Shown: piece by piece, positions 10,561 to 21,759 of the stretch
Position numbering within the stretch: the first letter of the stretch is position 1
Layout: each line of letters starts with the position of its first letter
From: Serpula lacrymans var. lacrymans S7.9
Taxonomy: Eukaryota; Basidiomycota; Agaricomycetes; Boletales; Serpulaceae
NCBI RefSeq assembly: GCF_000218685.1
Contig: NW_006763291.1
Span: forward strand, 1,201,789-1,265,788
Direction: 5' to 3'
DNA length: 64,000 nucleotides
Program-made: the position numbers and the translations under genes
The notes under the pieces: model-generated
Database searches by the model: none
Told to the model about the DNA's origin: nothing
Seen by the model: only the letters and a program-made list of their open reading frames with translations

Positions 10561-12408
10561 TAGTCACCAGTTGTATCCTTCATATATGTCCAGGATTCAC
10601 CAACTCGGGTTAACCGGATACGGAGGCCCTTAGTGTCGGTAATTGGTCTACTTTGCTCAGTGACCAGCGATTCGGCCTTCAAGTCCAATTCGGTCCACAC
10701 GCTACATAGTTTATCAATTACCTGATTTAAATCTCGAAAATCAGTCTGAGAGTCGGAGAAAATATGGCAGGCAACTCTCTGGGGAGTTGCTTCTCCTTCA
10801 TTTACCGATGAAGTCTATGGCGATATAATTAGTTACTAGTACCAAAGCTATTTAACACAAGCGATGTCACGTACAGCTGCAATTTGAGAGCTCCTAGGCT
10901 GGTTTTTGCCATCAATAATTTTGGAGTTTGCACGTTTTAGTTTGGTGCTTCGAAAGATATCGGAACGCCGCATCTTCCTGAAAACCTCGAGAGTGCTCTT
11001 GCATTTCTGCTGTGTGGATTGAGCCATGTTTGACATATCTCCCCATGCCTTCTGATAATCGTTCTCGGGCACTGAACCATCCTGCAACCTGATGCACAGG
11101 CCTGACCCTTGGACAGATAATTTGTAAACTTCCTCAGCCACCTCCAAACTTTGCCGTCCACTTTGAGTGAATAATCTTAACATCTCCTTCCAGAAAAACT
11201 GAGACCTTCCATGAAATTAGTTGTGAGAACATTAGTGTTAATCAAATATGAGCGCACTCTTGCGTCGACGAACGGGGGTAAGGTCGGGGTTCAAGTATAT
11301 TTTCGATTCGTTTAGCTAGGTCGGGCATATTAATATCGACGAAAGTGGGCATGCCACTGGGATCTTCTTGAACACCACTTGCATCCGGGGATGACATAGC
11401 CATGAACGCTTGAGGTTTTCGCGCCGCAGGCTGCCCTTGAATGGGCATTGTAGAATGTAACAAGCGCTTGACTGCCCCTATCTGTAGCACACGCATCATT
11501 CAAGAGTGATAGTAAATTCAAGATTGTTTGCTAACCTGGTCGACATATGAAGTCCAACGCTGGCCGAGCTCAACAGTATGGAGCGAGTCGAGCCCAGTAG
11601 CACCCAGCATACCTCCAAGTCTAGCACAGACGTCACTCCAACCAGTTTGTAGATGGTCTAAACATTCTTCTACCTCATCCAAGATATCACTCGTTTGATA
11701 TATAAAATAGAAAAGGTCATTAAGCGATTTGCCTTCGGTGAGTCGAGGTGCTGCAGAGCTCAAGGTCAATATTTGCTAAATCAACGTATGGGAGGTGACA
11801 TGCCAGAAGGCTCCAAGTCACCTGTCGGCTGCTCTTTATATGAGAGATGGTTGACTTGTAGAGGAACTGGGATGTTGGCGAATGATTCTGGGCTGTTGAC
11901 AACTTGCGATGATGTCTTTGACTCGATAATTAAGACTTCTAGGACCTTTTTCACATTCAACTTACTAGCTATGGAAAGAGCTATGAGAGGACTCACCCTG
12001 TTCAGGCGTCGACGAACATTTTCCACAGCTACGTGGGTGCTTAGGTACCGATTGAAGATTCCGCTTGCAAGGTCACTTGATGACTGAGCAGAATCTTCGT
12101 CCCATGTCACCTCCCCCTCGAGAAGTATGCAGAAGGTTGTAACCTGATCCACAGCGTCTATAATCTGTGATATCACTGTTCTGTACGATTCAACGACTAC
12201 ACTAGAAAGCTGGTGAAAGCGACCATGTATTCTAGGGATTATATTAGCCCACAGCTAGATGGACAGTGATTATTACTTACCTTTGAATATATTCTGCTTT
12301 GTGAAGGGACTCCAAGATCACAAATAAACTGATCAAAGACTTCGCCAGTTTATCCAATTTAACTCCATCGTTTTCTGGGAGGGATATAGACTGGTGGTTG
12401 TTGGGCAT
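10509..12408 (-). CDS. Gene A: two-module alpha-helical protein, ClyA/Xax-like pattern
   Basis: Start ATG at 12408 (MPNNHQSISLPE). About six to seven exons give a protein of roughly 500 residues, nearly all predicted helix. Module 1: LISLFVILESLHKAEYIQR; SYRTVISQIIDAVDQVTTFC with a long helix ending in VENVRRRLNR; a Pro-rich linker (IPVPLQV...); then LDEVEECLDHLQTGW and QRWTSYVDQ. A second linker leads to module 2: SLEVAEEVYKLSVQGSGLC, QQKCKSTLEVFRKMR and VWTELDLKAE. The helix/linker/helix/W..Y pattern recalls alpha-helical pore-forming toxins of the ClyA/Xax/Cry6 type. That is fold-level inference; no hydrophobic hairpin is visible here. It is paralogous to gene B along its whole length. The splice donor near 11275 is unclear, so the gene may be partly damaged. 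Confidence 0.6.
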
Positions 12409-13388
12409 TTCAGTAATAAGATTCCGACAGCGAGAGAAGGGTGCGAGGGCAAAGAAAGAGGATCTCACAGGTTACTACTCTTTTAAAGATATACGAGCGA
12501 GACGCCTCAGGCTGTCCATGCCAAATAGTAGACAAATGCTTTAGCAAATCATAGTACACCATACTGACGGCATTAAGCCCGAAGTCGATAATGAATCGCA
12601 AACCAGAGTGGTTCGAAATTCAAATTCTGTGATTAGACAGCCAGCATGAATGACATAATGAAGAAGGTAACAGGCAGGTGCCAGCGTTATACTCAAGTGA
12701 ACAACGTCCGAGTCCAAATATTTACAGTAAGGCGCTTCAAGTCATGGCAAACCATGCCGGATTAGGGAGGCCAGGACCAGCCCATGGAGCAAAGTATTGA
12801 AAAAGATGCCTCGTCGAAGGATATTTGATGCAGAGGATCTATATCATGGTGGACGTCTGGTGGACGTTGTAATGTCATCATGTCAGACTCATGTCAGCTC
12901 AGGTATCCCACATTTTCATTTCTCACACAACACAGCGACTAATTTATTCGGAAAGTTTGGCGCTGAGATTGTCGTAAGGATTGAGTGATGCTGGGCGCTG
13001 AGGCCGGGTGTCGGTTCCAAAAGTTCTGGAAAAAGATCAACTGTCTCAGCAGCGAATGATAATTCAAGTTGGGTTACTCAAGTATCCGAGTATGTGACAG
13101 CAAATGTTGTGTTATTAGACGCATATGGCTGAGAAACAATTGTGAACCAACTTGATAAGAAGAAATCATATCAGGGTCTACAGGTTTGAAGACACTACAG
13201 ACAACGCGGTGTAAATGTAGACAGGTGCAAATGTGGCTGAAGGGGATGAAATCACAAACATAACCTAAACATACTCAGCTCTATCAACAGCAACAGATAT
13301 GATTCCTCAAATAGGCGAGACTTCCATGCTGCGCTGGCAGCTACATGCAAGCAACCATGACGTGCTCAGATAAAATACGAGGAGTAGT
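12409..13388. other. Upstream region of gene A, homologous to that of gene B
   Basis: No gene seen. Several blocks match the upstream region of gene B in the same order, for example CATGGTGGA, TATCCCACATTT and CTGTCGTAAG-like words near 12845-12980 against 15640-15760. The duplication that made A and B therefore included the promoter. Confidence 0.6.
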
Positions 13389-15089
13389 TCAAGAAATTTG
13401 CCTCACCTCTTGATAGTTTACGCTATCGTCCTTCAGTTTTGTCCAATATCGGATGGTGCTGCGAAGGCGCAAAGAGGTTTGGTTGTTTCCTAGCTCCGCC
13501 AAGAGACATCCTGCCTGCATGTCCAGTTCGGTCCACCAACTTGCCAGTTGATAAATCGAGTAATACAAATCTTGAAAATGGGAAGGGATTCCAGGTATCG
13601 AAGCAACGGGATTGTTCTCTTGAATGCCCTGGAATAAATTGCTAGCTCCGGCGATGGCCTTAACCTGCGTGCGCATCACCCTAAAATTTGCGAGGGTATC
13701 ATGACACTTCTCTTTAGTGGTTTTAGCCAACGGTATCACAGTTTGATATGTCTTTGGGAGCTTATCCAGTGGGTTTTGTGCGGTGCAAAGGGCAAGACCT
13801 GCGCTAGACAAATCGATGACTTCCTTAGCTACCTCCATGCTTTTATTCTCACTTCGAGTGAAACTCCGAAGTAACACGTTGTTGGGATTTCGAGACCTTT
13901 CGGACATAATGAGTTACTAGAACGGTTACCAATGAGGATTAACATACATTAACAACAGCAAACTTAATGAAGGAGATTCAAGAACTTTGGCAACGTGTTG
14001 AGCCATGTCGCTGAGATTTACTGAGACGTCTTGGACACTGGCATCTGTGTCTTGTCCTTCTGCAGATGTAGCTACGTAGGCCTGGAGATTTTGCCTTGTA
14101 GTATGCTCCGGAATTTCGACTGCCGAGTACAATTGTTTGACCATCAGTGTCTGCAATGACGGGAATTGAGCTAGTGTATCACAAGCACGAAGCTATTGAG
14201 TTATTGACCAACCTGTTTGACGTACGAGGACCAAAGTTGGTTGGCCTCGGCATTATGGGATTGGTCCACTCCAGTAATACCCACAGCTTCAAGTTCAAGA
14301 TTGACTTTATCCCAGCCATTTTGCAGTTTGTTAAAGCCTTCCTCTATCCGGTCCAAGAGATCGTTCACTCGATAGATTAGGCCCCAAAAGTGATTGATCG
14401 ATTTGCCTTCGGTGGGCCGTTCTGCAGCAGAGTTTGATAAAGGTAAGTATTAAAATTATACAAGCGAAAGGATATACCAAGTGAGGGTGTTTCTGCTGTT
14501 TGGTCTGCAGAAGGTGAAAGGCTTATTTGCAGAGGAACCGGAACGGTGACGAACGGTTCTTGATTATCGGGTTCTTGAGATGATTTATTTGAATGAGTCA
14601 TCAAGACTTTCAAGACCTTGTTGGCATTATAAGCATATGAGCGAACTCATTGCAAAGGGAAAACTTACTTTGTTCACGCGTCTGCGGACGTCTTCCACCC
14701 CCACTTGTATCTCCAGGTACTGCCTGGAGATCTGGCCTGCCATATCATTCAAGGATTGAGCGAAAGTTGCAGAAGCTTCGCCTCCCTTTCCCTCGTCAAG
14801 GAAAAGCTCGTGAAACGTTGAAACATGTCCCGCAACTTCTACAATTCGCGATATGACCGTTTTGTACGATTCAAGTATTGCTAAGCACGGGTCACGGAAG
14901 CGGGTATAACTTGAAATACCATAAGCCCATGAATAGATACATGATAGAACTTCCTCACCTTTGAGCAAATTTTGCGTCATGGAGAGGTTCCAATGTAATG
15001 AATAAGTCGATTAAAGATGTCCCAAGTGTGTCCAGCTTAACTCTAGTATCGATCTCTGGAAGAGACACTAGCTGCTTTTTGCTCGGCAT
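13389..15089 (-). CDS. Gene B: two-module alpha-helical protein, paralogue of gene A
   Basis: Start ATG at 15089 (MPSKKQLVSLPEIDTR). Same exon order as gene A: LIDLFITLEPLHDAKFAQR; ILESYKTVISRIVEVAGHV; IQVGVEDVRRRVNKV; a Pro-rich linker; LLDRIEEGFNKLQNGWDKV; QLWSSYVKQV; MVKQLYSAVEIPEHTT; then module 2 with SMEVAKEVIDLSSAGLALC, KEKCHDTLANFRVMRTQV and a final LASWWTELDMQAG...IRYWTKL. Module 2 is an uninterrupted exon with stop at 13389. It aligns in pattern with the first module of EF but lacks the hydrophobic hairpin EF has between the two helical halves. Likely soluble and all-helical. Resemblance to ClyA/Xax-type proteins is inference from helix layout; the cellular role is unknown. Confidence 0.65.
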
Positions 15090-16254
15090 TTCAAAATCTC
15101 ACGTCAAGGGGAGGAGAAGGATATGAGGCTGAAAAAGAGAGTGAGTAGTGCTTGCTACCATTTATATATCATAGGTATACGAACGAGACTCCTGTCCCGG
15201 GCCATGGTAAAATTAGGCTTATGCCTATATGAATTTATTCCATGTCGAGTCATATGATCAACGTCCTCTCCGGAAGCGACTTGTCGCACATGAACAGCAC
15301 AACACGCTCGTGGTTATCACGCTACACCGAAAGTGTTAAACCTGAAGCCAATAACAAATCACGAACCAGGAAGATCCGGAATTCTGTGCTCTGATAACAA
15401 GATGCGTGACGACTTCTGCTGAGGAGTAAAGAGAAGGCAGTGCTTAGATTCGTGGCAGCGTTAAAATTCGGGTGACCAAATCCTCAAGGCGTTTTTAGTC
15501 ATGATTGGCGAGGCTTGGACTTTACGAAAAGCCAGGACGAGGACATGGGGCAAAGGGGTCGAATAAGATACTTCGGACCGTGATTAGAAGACACGTTTTA
15601 CCAACAGGTTGATGCAGTGTATCTGTGTATCTATAGTATCATGGTGGATGGTTTTAATGTAAGATCGATATCCCACATTTCCAGAAATAATGTAAATATG
15701 GACTAACCTCTTCTGAAAGGCTGCTCACTGGTAGTGGCGCTAAGACTGTCGTAAGTATTGACGACCCAAAAATGACCCGAATAGGCGGTTCTAAATTTTC
15801 TGGAAGATCGTTTCGAGCCTTACAGCAAGTATCTCTTTCAAAATGGACTGTCTACGAGAGACTACGAGAGACTAAGTGGCAAGAGGCCCATATACACTCG
15901 GAGTTTCGTATTAAGTAGATCTAAATTTTTGAAAACTAACGCAAACCAGGGGGGAGCTTACACAAACCAATCAAGGTGGGTTCATGCATGGATTCCAATC
16001 ACTACCAGAAAATTGGAAGTCTAAGCGAAGCAGAAAAAAACACTGCACACAGGTCCATGCGATGAGATCACTACACGAGGCTCAACGTGCCTACATTATA
16101 CGTCAAAAAAACCTCTAGAGAAATATAAATTGTGCAGCACTATCGTTGATGAAGTGAACGGACTTTTGATGTCGATATTTTCAGTGAACAAATGTCAAGT
16201 ATGAGACCAAAATTTGGGGATATTCTAGATAGATCTATCTAATTCACATAGGCA
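15090..16254. other. Intergenic between gene B and pseudogene C
   Basis: No coding signal. The part near 15490-15800 repeats blocks found upstream of gene A. The remainder (15.8-16.25 kb) shows nothing recognisable. Confidence 0.5.
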
Positions 16255-16962
16255 TCGCGAGGTAGTGCCCTTGAACTCCAGATGTAACTCTGGATGATTT
16301 GCGGCTGTGAGGGTGGCACCTTTTGAAGCAGTGGCCGGCTCTTGTGTGAGTACTACGTAATACAAGCGTCTGGCAGTCTCTATCTGTGATGCATTATTCG
16401 AGAATGATACTAGACACGGGACTATTGACTAACCTGTCCGACGTACGAAGTCCAATGCTGAATGGTCTCTACTAGGGGTAACAAGTCTAGATCTAGAACG
16501 ATGGCATCTATACGTTATATGTTAAATCAACGCAGTGGATTTGACATACAAGATGAAGAGTCTTATGTCGGTTGTTCTTCGTTTGCAAACTGGTGTCTCT
16601 ACAGAGAAACTGGCATAGTGATAGATGACTCTTCTTGGCTGATGGCTGCTTGGGAAGATATATGGGGTTCCATGTTTAAGGTCTCCATGACCTTAATGGA
16701 ATTATGAGCCCTGGGACAAACTAGGTAAGGTAAGAAGATTTATTTCTTTTAGCCGTCCACGAAAGTTTTGAGCATTCTGTGGAAGGTTCAGAAAAAGCCT
16801 GAAAGCAACACCCACAATCTGTGATACGGCCATCCTGTATGATTGTATAAGCTCGCACATAGGTAAACTGCCCTTACTTTGGGCGCAAATTGTCTTGTGA
16901 AGAGGTTCCATGTTCCCAAATAAAGATGTCGATTTTGCCCCCAGTCCATCCAAACCAATATC
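16255..16962 (-). pseudogene. Pseudogene C: decayed third copy of the A/B family
   Basis: Minus-strand fragments match A and B in order: LGAKSTSLFGNMEPLHK and SYRMAVSQIVGVA (16.8-16.96 kb); VMETLNMEPHISS and a linker (16.55-16.7 kb); QHWTSYVGQV (about 16435-16465); and a remnant of the VKQLYSAVE region (about 16.3-16.38 kb). In-frame stops fall in the linker near 16605 and 16565. The start region and all of module 2 are missing, so this is a truncated dead copy. Confidence 0.75.
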
Positions 16963-17352
16963 ATTGATTTGTGATGGCCCTATAAATACATCATGAATTC
17001 GATGAGCACAGAAAGATAAAACATCGACATGGCATTTATCGGGGCAAGCAACTGGATGTGTTGACGTCTCATACCCTTTAAAGCTTGTCGTTTTATTGCG
17101 ATTTCAGGATTTTTGAATGATCTAGGACAGAAATTCTATAACAGAAATGCTGAAAAGGTCAATATTTTCGCGATAGCAGGTGTTTGGATGCCAAAACTCA
17201 CATGTAGTAGGTTAAATTGGGGAGAGAAGGAAAGCTTCAAAAGTTGATGGAGGGGTAAGCAGACAGAAGTCGGAAATGTAATAATGCAAAAGGCGTAGAT
17301 TACTACAAGGGTAAACCAAATATAAGATGGCTAACAATACATAAAGAAAGGC
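16963..17352. other. Intergenic, nothing recognised
   Basis: Between pseudogene C and the 3' end of the roadblock gene. No ORF or repeat of note. Confidence 0.5.
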
Positions 17353-17795
17353 CTATGTCGCTGGGTCATGTAGAACTGCGAGAAGGTACCGCTCGTCTGT
17401 AAAAAATTGTTTCAGTGACATGGGGACGGTTTATGAAGAGCTGATGGAATCATGGTGCTTACCTGGCGAGATCATAATTTCATGTCGTTTCGTCCGTATT
17501 CTCATAAAACGCACTTCATCCTTGGTTAAAAGGATCAGCAATCAGAGATCTTATAAACGACGAAGCTAAGACTCACCCCATCATTGTCAGGTCCATTGAC
17601 TTCCTCTAGCCCTGCTTGCACACTTTCAACTATTTTGCTGATAGCACTTGCATATTTTTTGCCTTGTTCGCCTTCAAATATTACTCCTGAATATCTGATG
17701 ATGCATACAGGATGGCCTCTTGATAGTAACAGGTAACCTAGGACTGAACGATGTGAAGAAAGAAGAGAAAGCGTCTGCTCTAGTTCTGGTGGCAT
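17353..17795 (-). CDS. Roadblock/LC7 dynein light chain
   Basis: Small light chain of cytoplasmic dynein that dimerises and binds the intermediate chain. Exon 1 (17578-17795) begins MPPELEQTLSLLSSHRSV and contains IIRYSGVIFEGEQGKKYA and IVESVQAGLEEVNG, typical of the family. Intron 17521-17577 leads to exon 2 starting DEVRFMRIRTKRHEIMISP. A second intron (about 17400-17461) leads to DERYLLAVLHDPAT and TAG at 17355-17353. Total length is about 110 residues, normal for the family. It is a conserved housekeeping gene on the same strand as its unusual neighbours, with no evident functional link to them. Confidence 0.92.
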
Positions 17796-18417
17796 AGCTT
17801 GTGCAGGTGGTGCACCGTGACTGTAAGGCTTCGGTTACAGATATCAGAACTAGACTTACATATTATTATTACGTAATGTTTACTTGTGTTGTTCAGCACT
17901 CTCAACTTATGTCTTTTTTTAGCTTCAGATGTTGCCGACCAAATTAATGATTAATCATAGTATGCAAGTCGATATCACTATGCCTCAGCGCCTTTCACTG
18001 AAGTACTTAGTAGTAGCGGGACATTTCAAACAATTACTGCAACATTGACATGATGCTATTAGTACATGTAGCAATAGTTTCAAGACCTAATAGTAAGTTA
18101 CTGAAAGGCCCTGGGGCCTTTCTATACATGTCACCTTTACTCTGGTTGTACTACTAGTATTCAGTTGAAAATATGTTTATGTTTCATTAGCATACTTCGT
18201 AACTGCTGAGTGCAAGAATCGATCCAGCACTCGACCATATTATAAAGCTACTCAACCCGCATCTCGACTGGGTGCGAGATCTTCAAGCGAAACGTATCCG
18301 CAAATAAGAAACCACTTTTGTCGACCTCATTAAATCTGCGTAATTCAGACGAGCGGCTCATATATTTCAAGGCACGGCCAAGTGCTTTCATGAGTTAAGT
18401 CCGTGCCTTGAGATACT
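17796..18417. other. Intergenic, nothing recognised
   Basis: Roadblock promoter region plus the 3' flank of EF. An imperfect inverted pair around CAAGGCACGG (about 18369) and CCGTGCCTTG (about 18401) could form a hairpin near the end of EF. Confidence 0.4.
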
Positions 18418-20641
18418 TTAGTCAACTTTCGAAAACTGCCTTATGGAACGACTTACCGAAAAATAGCGATGATGCCAAGGACTAGCACTACCAGTGACTA
18501 CCTCGGAACCTCTCAGGGAATCCAATGATCCTGCTATGGATTTCATCGAGGACAATATGGCTTGTTCTATGACGCACCAGTCGTTTCCTGGTGTCTCGGA
18601 TTGGGTCAGGAGCCCACGATCGAGTAACCGTAACAACGACTGACGACATTTCCAAAATTCGTGCAGATTCTGAAGAAGAACGCTGATATTGTGCAGAGCG
18701 GACTCTACCTCTAGCACAGAGTTACTTGAAGTCGTTTTTTCTGGAAGGTGAATTTAATGATGATCATCCAGAGTGAGACTCAAGCTAACCTTTGGCTATA
18801 GTAGGGCAAGTTTTTCGCCTCCGAAGTGGGTGTAGTTTGATACATTTCAAAAACTGATCCTTATTTGAGGCAAAGGCGATCCGAATATGGGTATGAGTGT
18901 CAATAAGCTGGTAGCACCTTGCTTCATACTCCTTTGATATGTCCGAGATCTGAGCCTGTAAGATCTCGTGGTGCGGATGGTCTGGTGCTATGGCACCATG
19001 CGTCAACTTGTCAGGGAAAATCGTCATTTCTTGAAGAAAAGTATGCAAATCGTGCAGCTCTGTGATCAACTTTGACTTCATCGCCTTGTACAATTCTTGT
19101 ACAATTGGCTGCTTCTTGAGTCTTTCCGATGTCACTAGGTCTGTGCCGAGCGAAGCCATAGCTGCCTGACAGCTATTAACTTGTATAGAGAGAGATTGTA
19201 TAACTTCTGAAAAAGGAAATTGATTCTGGCCCGAGTTTTCAGTAAAATTTACTTTGCAAGGCTACGCGAGGACACACCAGGCTAGCATCCACGGCTTTGG
19301 GCAGTTCAGGTTTCACTACTGTCAATGATAGACATTCGACTTTACCAGCGACGAGAACAGGCTAAGTATGAAAGATGATGTCAATCATACTCATGACATT
19401 CAAAAGGATCTTACCTGCGAGGATGTCGTATCTGGACCCTTGATATAGGCAACAGACGGATATAAGTCTTGCAACATGCTTATCTGGCAATCAAGAGAGG
19501 TTAACAGAGCCGATGAACAAATATGACCAATGTACTTGCTCGATCCACGTAAAATTGGTATTGCTTTGATATTGCGATCCAATTTCTTTGGAGCTCTTCG
19601 CTTTTCAACTTGCCAAGAGACTCCCGGTTTTGTACAACAGTCTTCATTCTTTGGAGTCTAGTTTCCGTATGAAGCCACCAATTCACGAAAGCATCAACAT
19701 TTTTTGTGACTTCCTGCAGTGCACAATCCATCCCGTGCAACATCTCGAGGATTTCCTTTGCTGATGCTTGTTGGGCTGTGCGTCCTAGAGAATTTTTCGG
19801 GTGAAATTCAGTGAAAGAGTGAAATGCAACTTACTTGCAGCCCGATTTCGAAAATGTTTTTCGAAGGTTGCCGCTAGCAGACCCACGATTGGTAAAACTG
19901 CCGGTAAAATGATAGCAAGATGCGATCCGGCTGAACCGAAGATTGCTGAGTTAGTTGCAGTGTATTGTAATGCACTAGTAATGAGCCTGGAGGTATGGTC
20001 GGTCATATCCGCAATATTTTCATGACGCTTCGCTTTTATGCCTGCAGTTTCAACGTCAATGTTAAGAAAACCGGTCACGTGTAGGATTTCATTTGCGATC
20101 TTGACCCCAGATAACTGTCAGCTAAAACAATCTTCAATAGAATTTAAGTCACCTTCATAACCCCTACTCTAGTCTCGCGAAACTTGTTGCGTGTTTCCAG
20201 TGCTAGGCTGTGCGCATCCTTAGTCCCCTCCATCAATTCGTCCAAATAGGAGCTTAGCTCGTCTGGATGCACGCTATCGTCGCACAGGAAAGAGCACAAT
20301 GAAACTGCTTGTTGTGCAAAGTGGTATCCTTTCCTGCTCGTTTCGATGCTCATATCGATGGCCTCCACATATACAACAGTTTGCTGTTTCACTGAAATGA
20401 TGATGTTTTGAGCCCGAGGATCAGCCGATCTCACCGTCGAATATTCCAAGTCAATACGTGACCAACATCAAAAAGTCGATTTGTACACTCACTTAGCATC
20501 AGGTGAACACCATGGTTCAAGCAGCCGTAGGGCTTCCTGCGCCGGTTTAATCAAGGCTACCACATCGTAGTTCTGCTCGCTGGCCGGAGAAATAGTGGTA
20601 AGAGCTTCAGGGGCAGGTTGCTTTGGGGAAGTTTCTGTCAT
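18418..20641 (-). CDS. Gene EF: two-module alpha-helical protein with hydrophobic hairpin
   Basis: Start ATG at 20641 (MTETSPKQPAPEAL). Splicing joins the exons in one frame. Module 1: SVKQQTVVYVEAIDMSIETSR; AQQAVSLCSFLC; ETRNKFRETRVGVMK; then a strongly hydrophobic stretch LAIILPAVLPIVGLLAA (about 19866-19937) followed by EKHFRNRAA; then AFVNWWLHTETRLQRM and NWIAISKQYQFYVDRA. Linker exons near 19430-19480 and 19262-19352 lead in phase into module 2 (about 18418-19205): VIQSLSIQVNSCQAAMASLG, ELHDLHTFLQEM, LLQNLHEFW. Module 2 matches the single-module genes G, H and I; module 1 resembles the second module of A/B but keeps a membrane-seeking hairpin. The order helix bundle, hydrophobic hairpin, helix bundle is that of ClyA/Xax-type alpha-PFTs; function is inferred, not shown. 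E and F could be separate genes, but the open phase across the intron supports one. Confidence 0.6.
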
Positions 20642-21759
20642 TTCCGTTGAAAACGAACAGATGAACAGGAACGAAAGAAAAGAAAAGGCAGAGAACGATA
20701 AAATACGATGGTGATACTTATAAAGGAATGGGCTCGTGTATAAAGTCAGATCTTGCTTGATAAAATCACAGCTCACTCGGGGTCAAACATTTGAGGCAAC
20801 AGTTTAACGAATTCACTATCTCTCGAAGTCTCTCACATTGATGGGACCATATTCAGACGAGAAGTGACGACATGACGAACACGAGGAATGCAACGCGGTC
20901 GCAGGTCTGTGCTGATTGACGCCGCTCAACATTGCCCTTTGTTCCGCAGTTCGATCGTAAGCGCGATTCCAAATCATATATCAAGGTAGTTTCCGTGAGC
21001 GCTAGACTTTCATCGATATCGCAGGCAAGAGAATACTAAAAAGAGACGATAAGTACCAGGGGTGGGGTTCGGATGAGGTACCAATAGCCTACCCCCCTAT
21101 CTTTAAAAACAAACACATCTCCTGTTCGGCTCAGGATAAATGAAAGAGAAATTTGACCTCGGATTCCCCTGAAAGTAATTATGCCAGTGGTCGACCCCGC
21201 AGGCGTCATTTTGGAAACGCGATAGCGTGGAGATACGCTTGCACCGGTTTGCTTCAGCTACACTTCTCCGTAAATTTTACGAGATTCTCGTGTTTTCAAC
21301 ACGGAATATGGATGTTCGTTCGAACGTGTGTACAGTGGCGACCACGAAGTAACAATAGCTCACTGTAGCTGTCAGTAGCCAGTGCCTCACTGTGGTAGGA
21401 GCTGCTGGATACAATGTGTATTTCCCACGATCACACCCGTTTCCACATCTGAGAAGATCACTAGTACCTGGCATGTTAGACTTGGAAGCTTACAACTTCA
21501 TCATTTACACTTGCAACATTACCCCGCTAGCCAATAGAATGCGGTATGGGACTTCATTGAATGTGGCAATTCAAGCCTCGGAACTTTATTGGCTTGATTC
21601 GCAGGTCCCCACTTAACAAACATTACAACGCAAGAGCCCTTACCGAGGTGCATCACAGCTGACGCGCACCGTACACGTTGGCGCAGATGTGTTGGCAGTA
21701 ACAATATGGCAATATGAGTTCAGTACAAGTATGCATGATCGTTTGAACGAAGTCCCGTA
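20642..21759. promoter_or_regulatory. Divergent intergenic region between EF and gene G
   Basis: About 1.1 kb between start codons of oppositely transcribed family members, so both promoters lie here. No specific element recognised. Confidence 0.4.

Noticed and set aside
16462..16707. 81-codon plus-strand ORF over pseudogene C
   Set aside because: The minus strand aligns with genes A and B in order; the plus ORF is chance.
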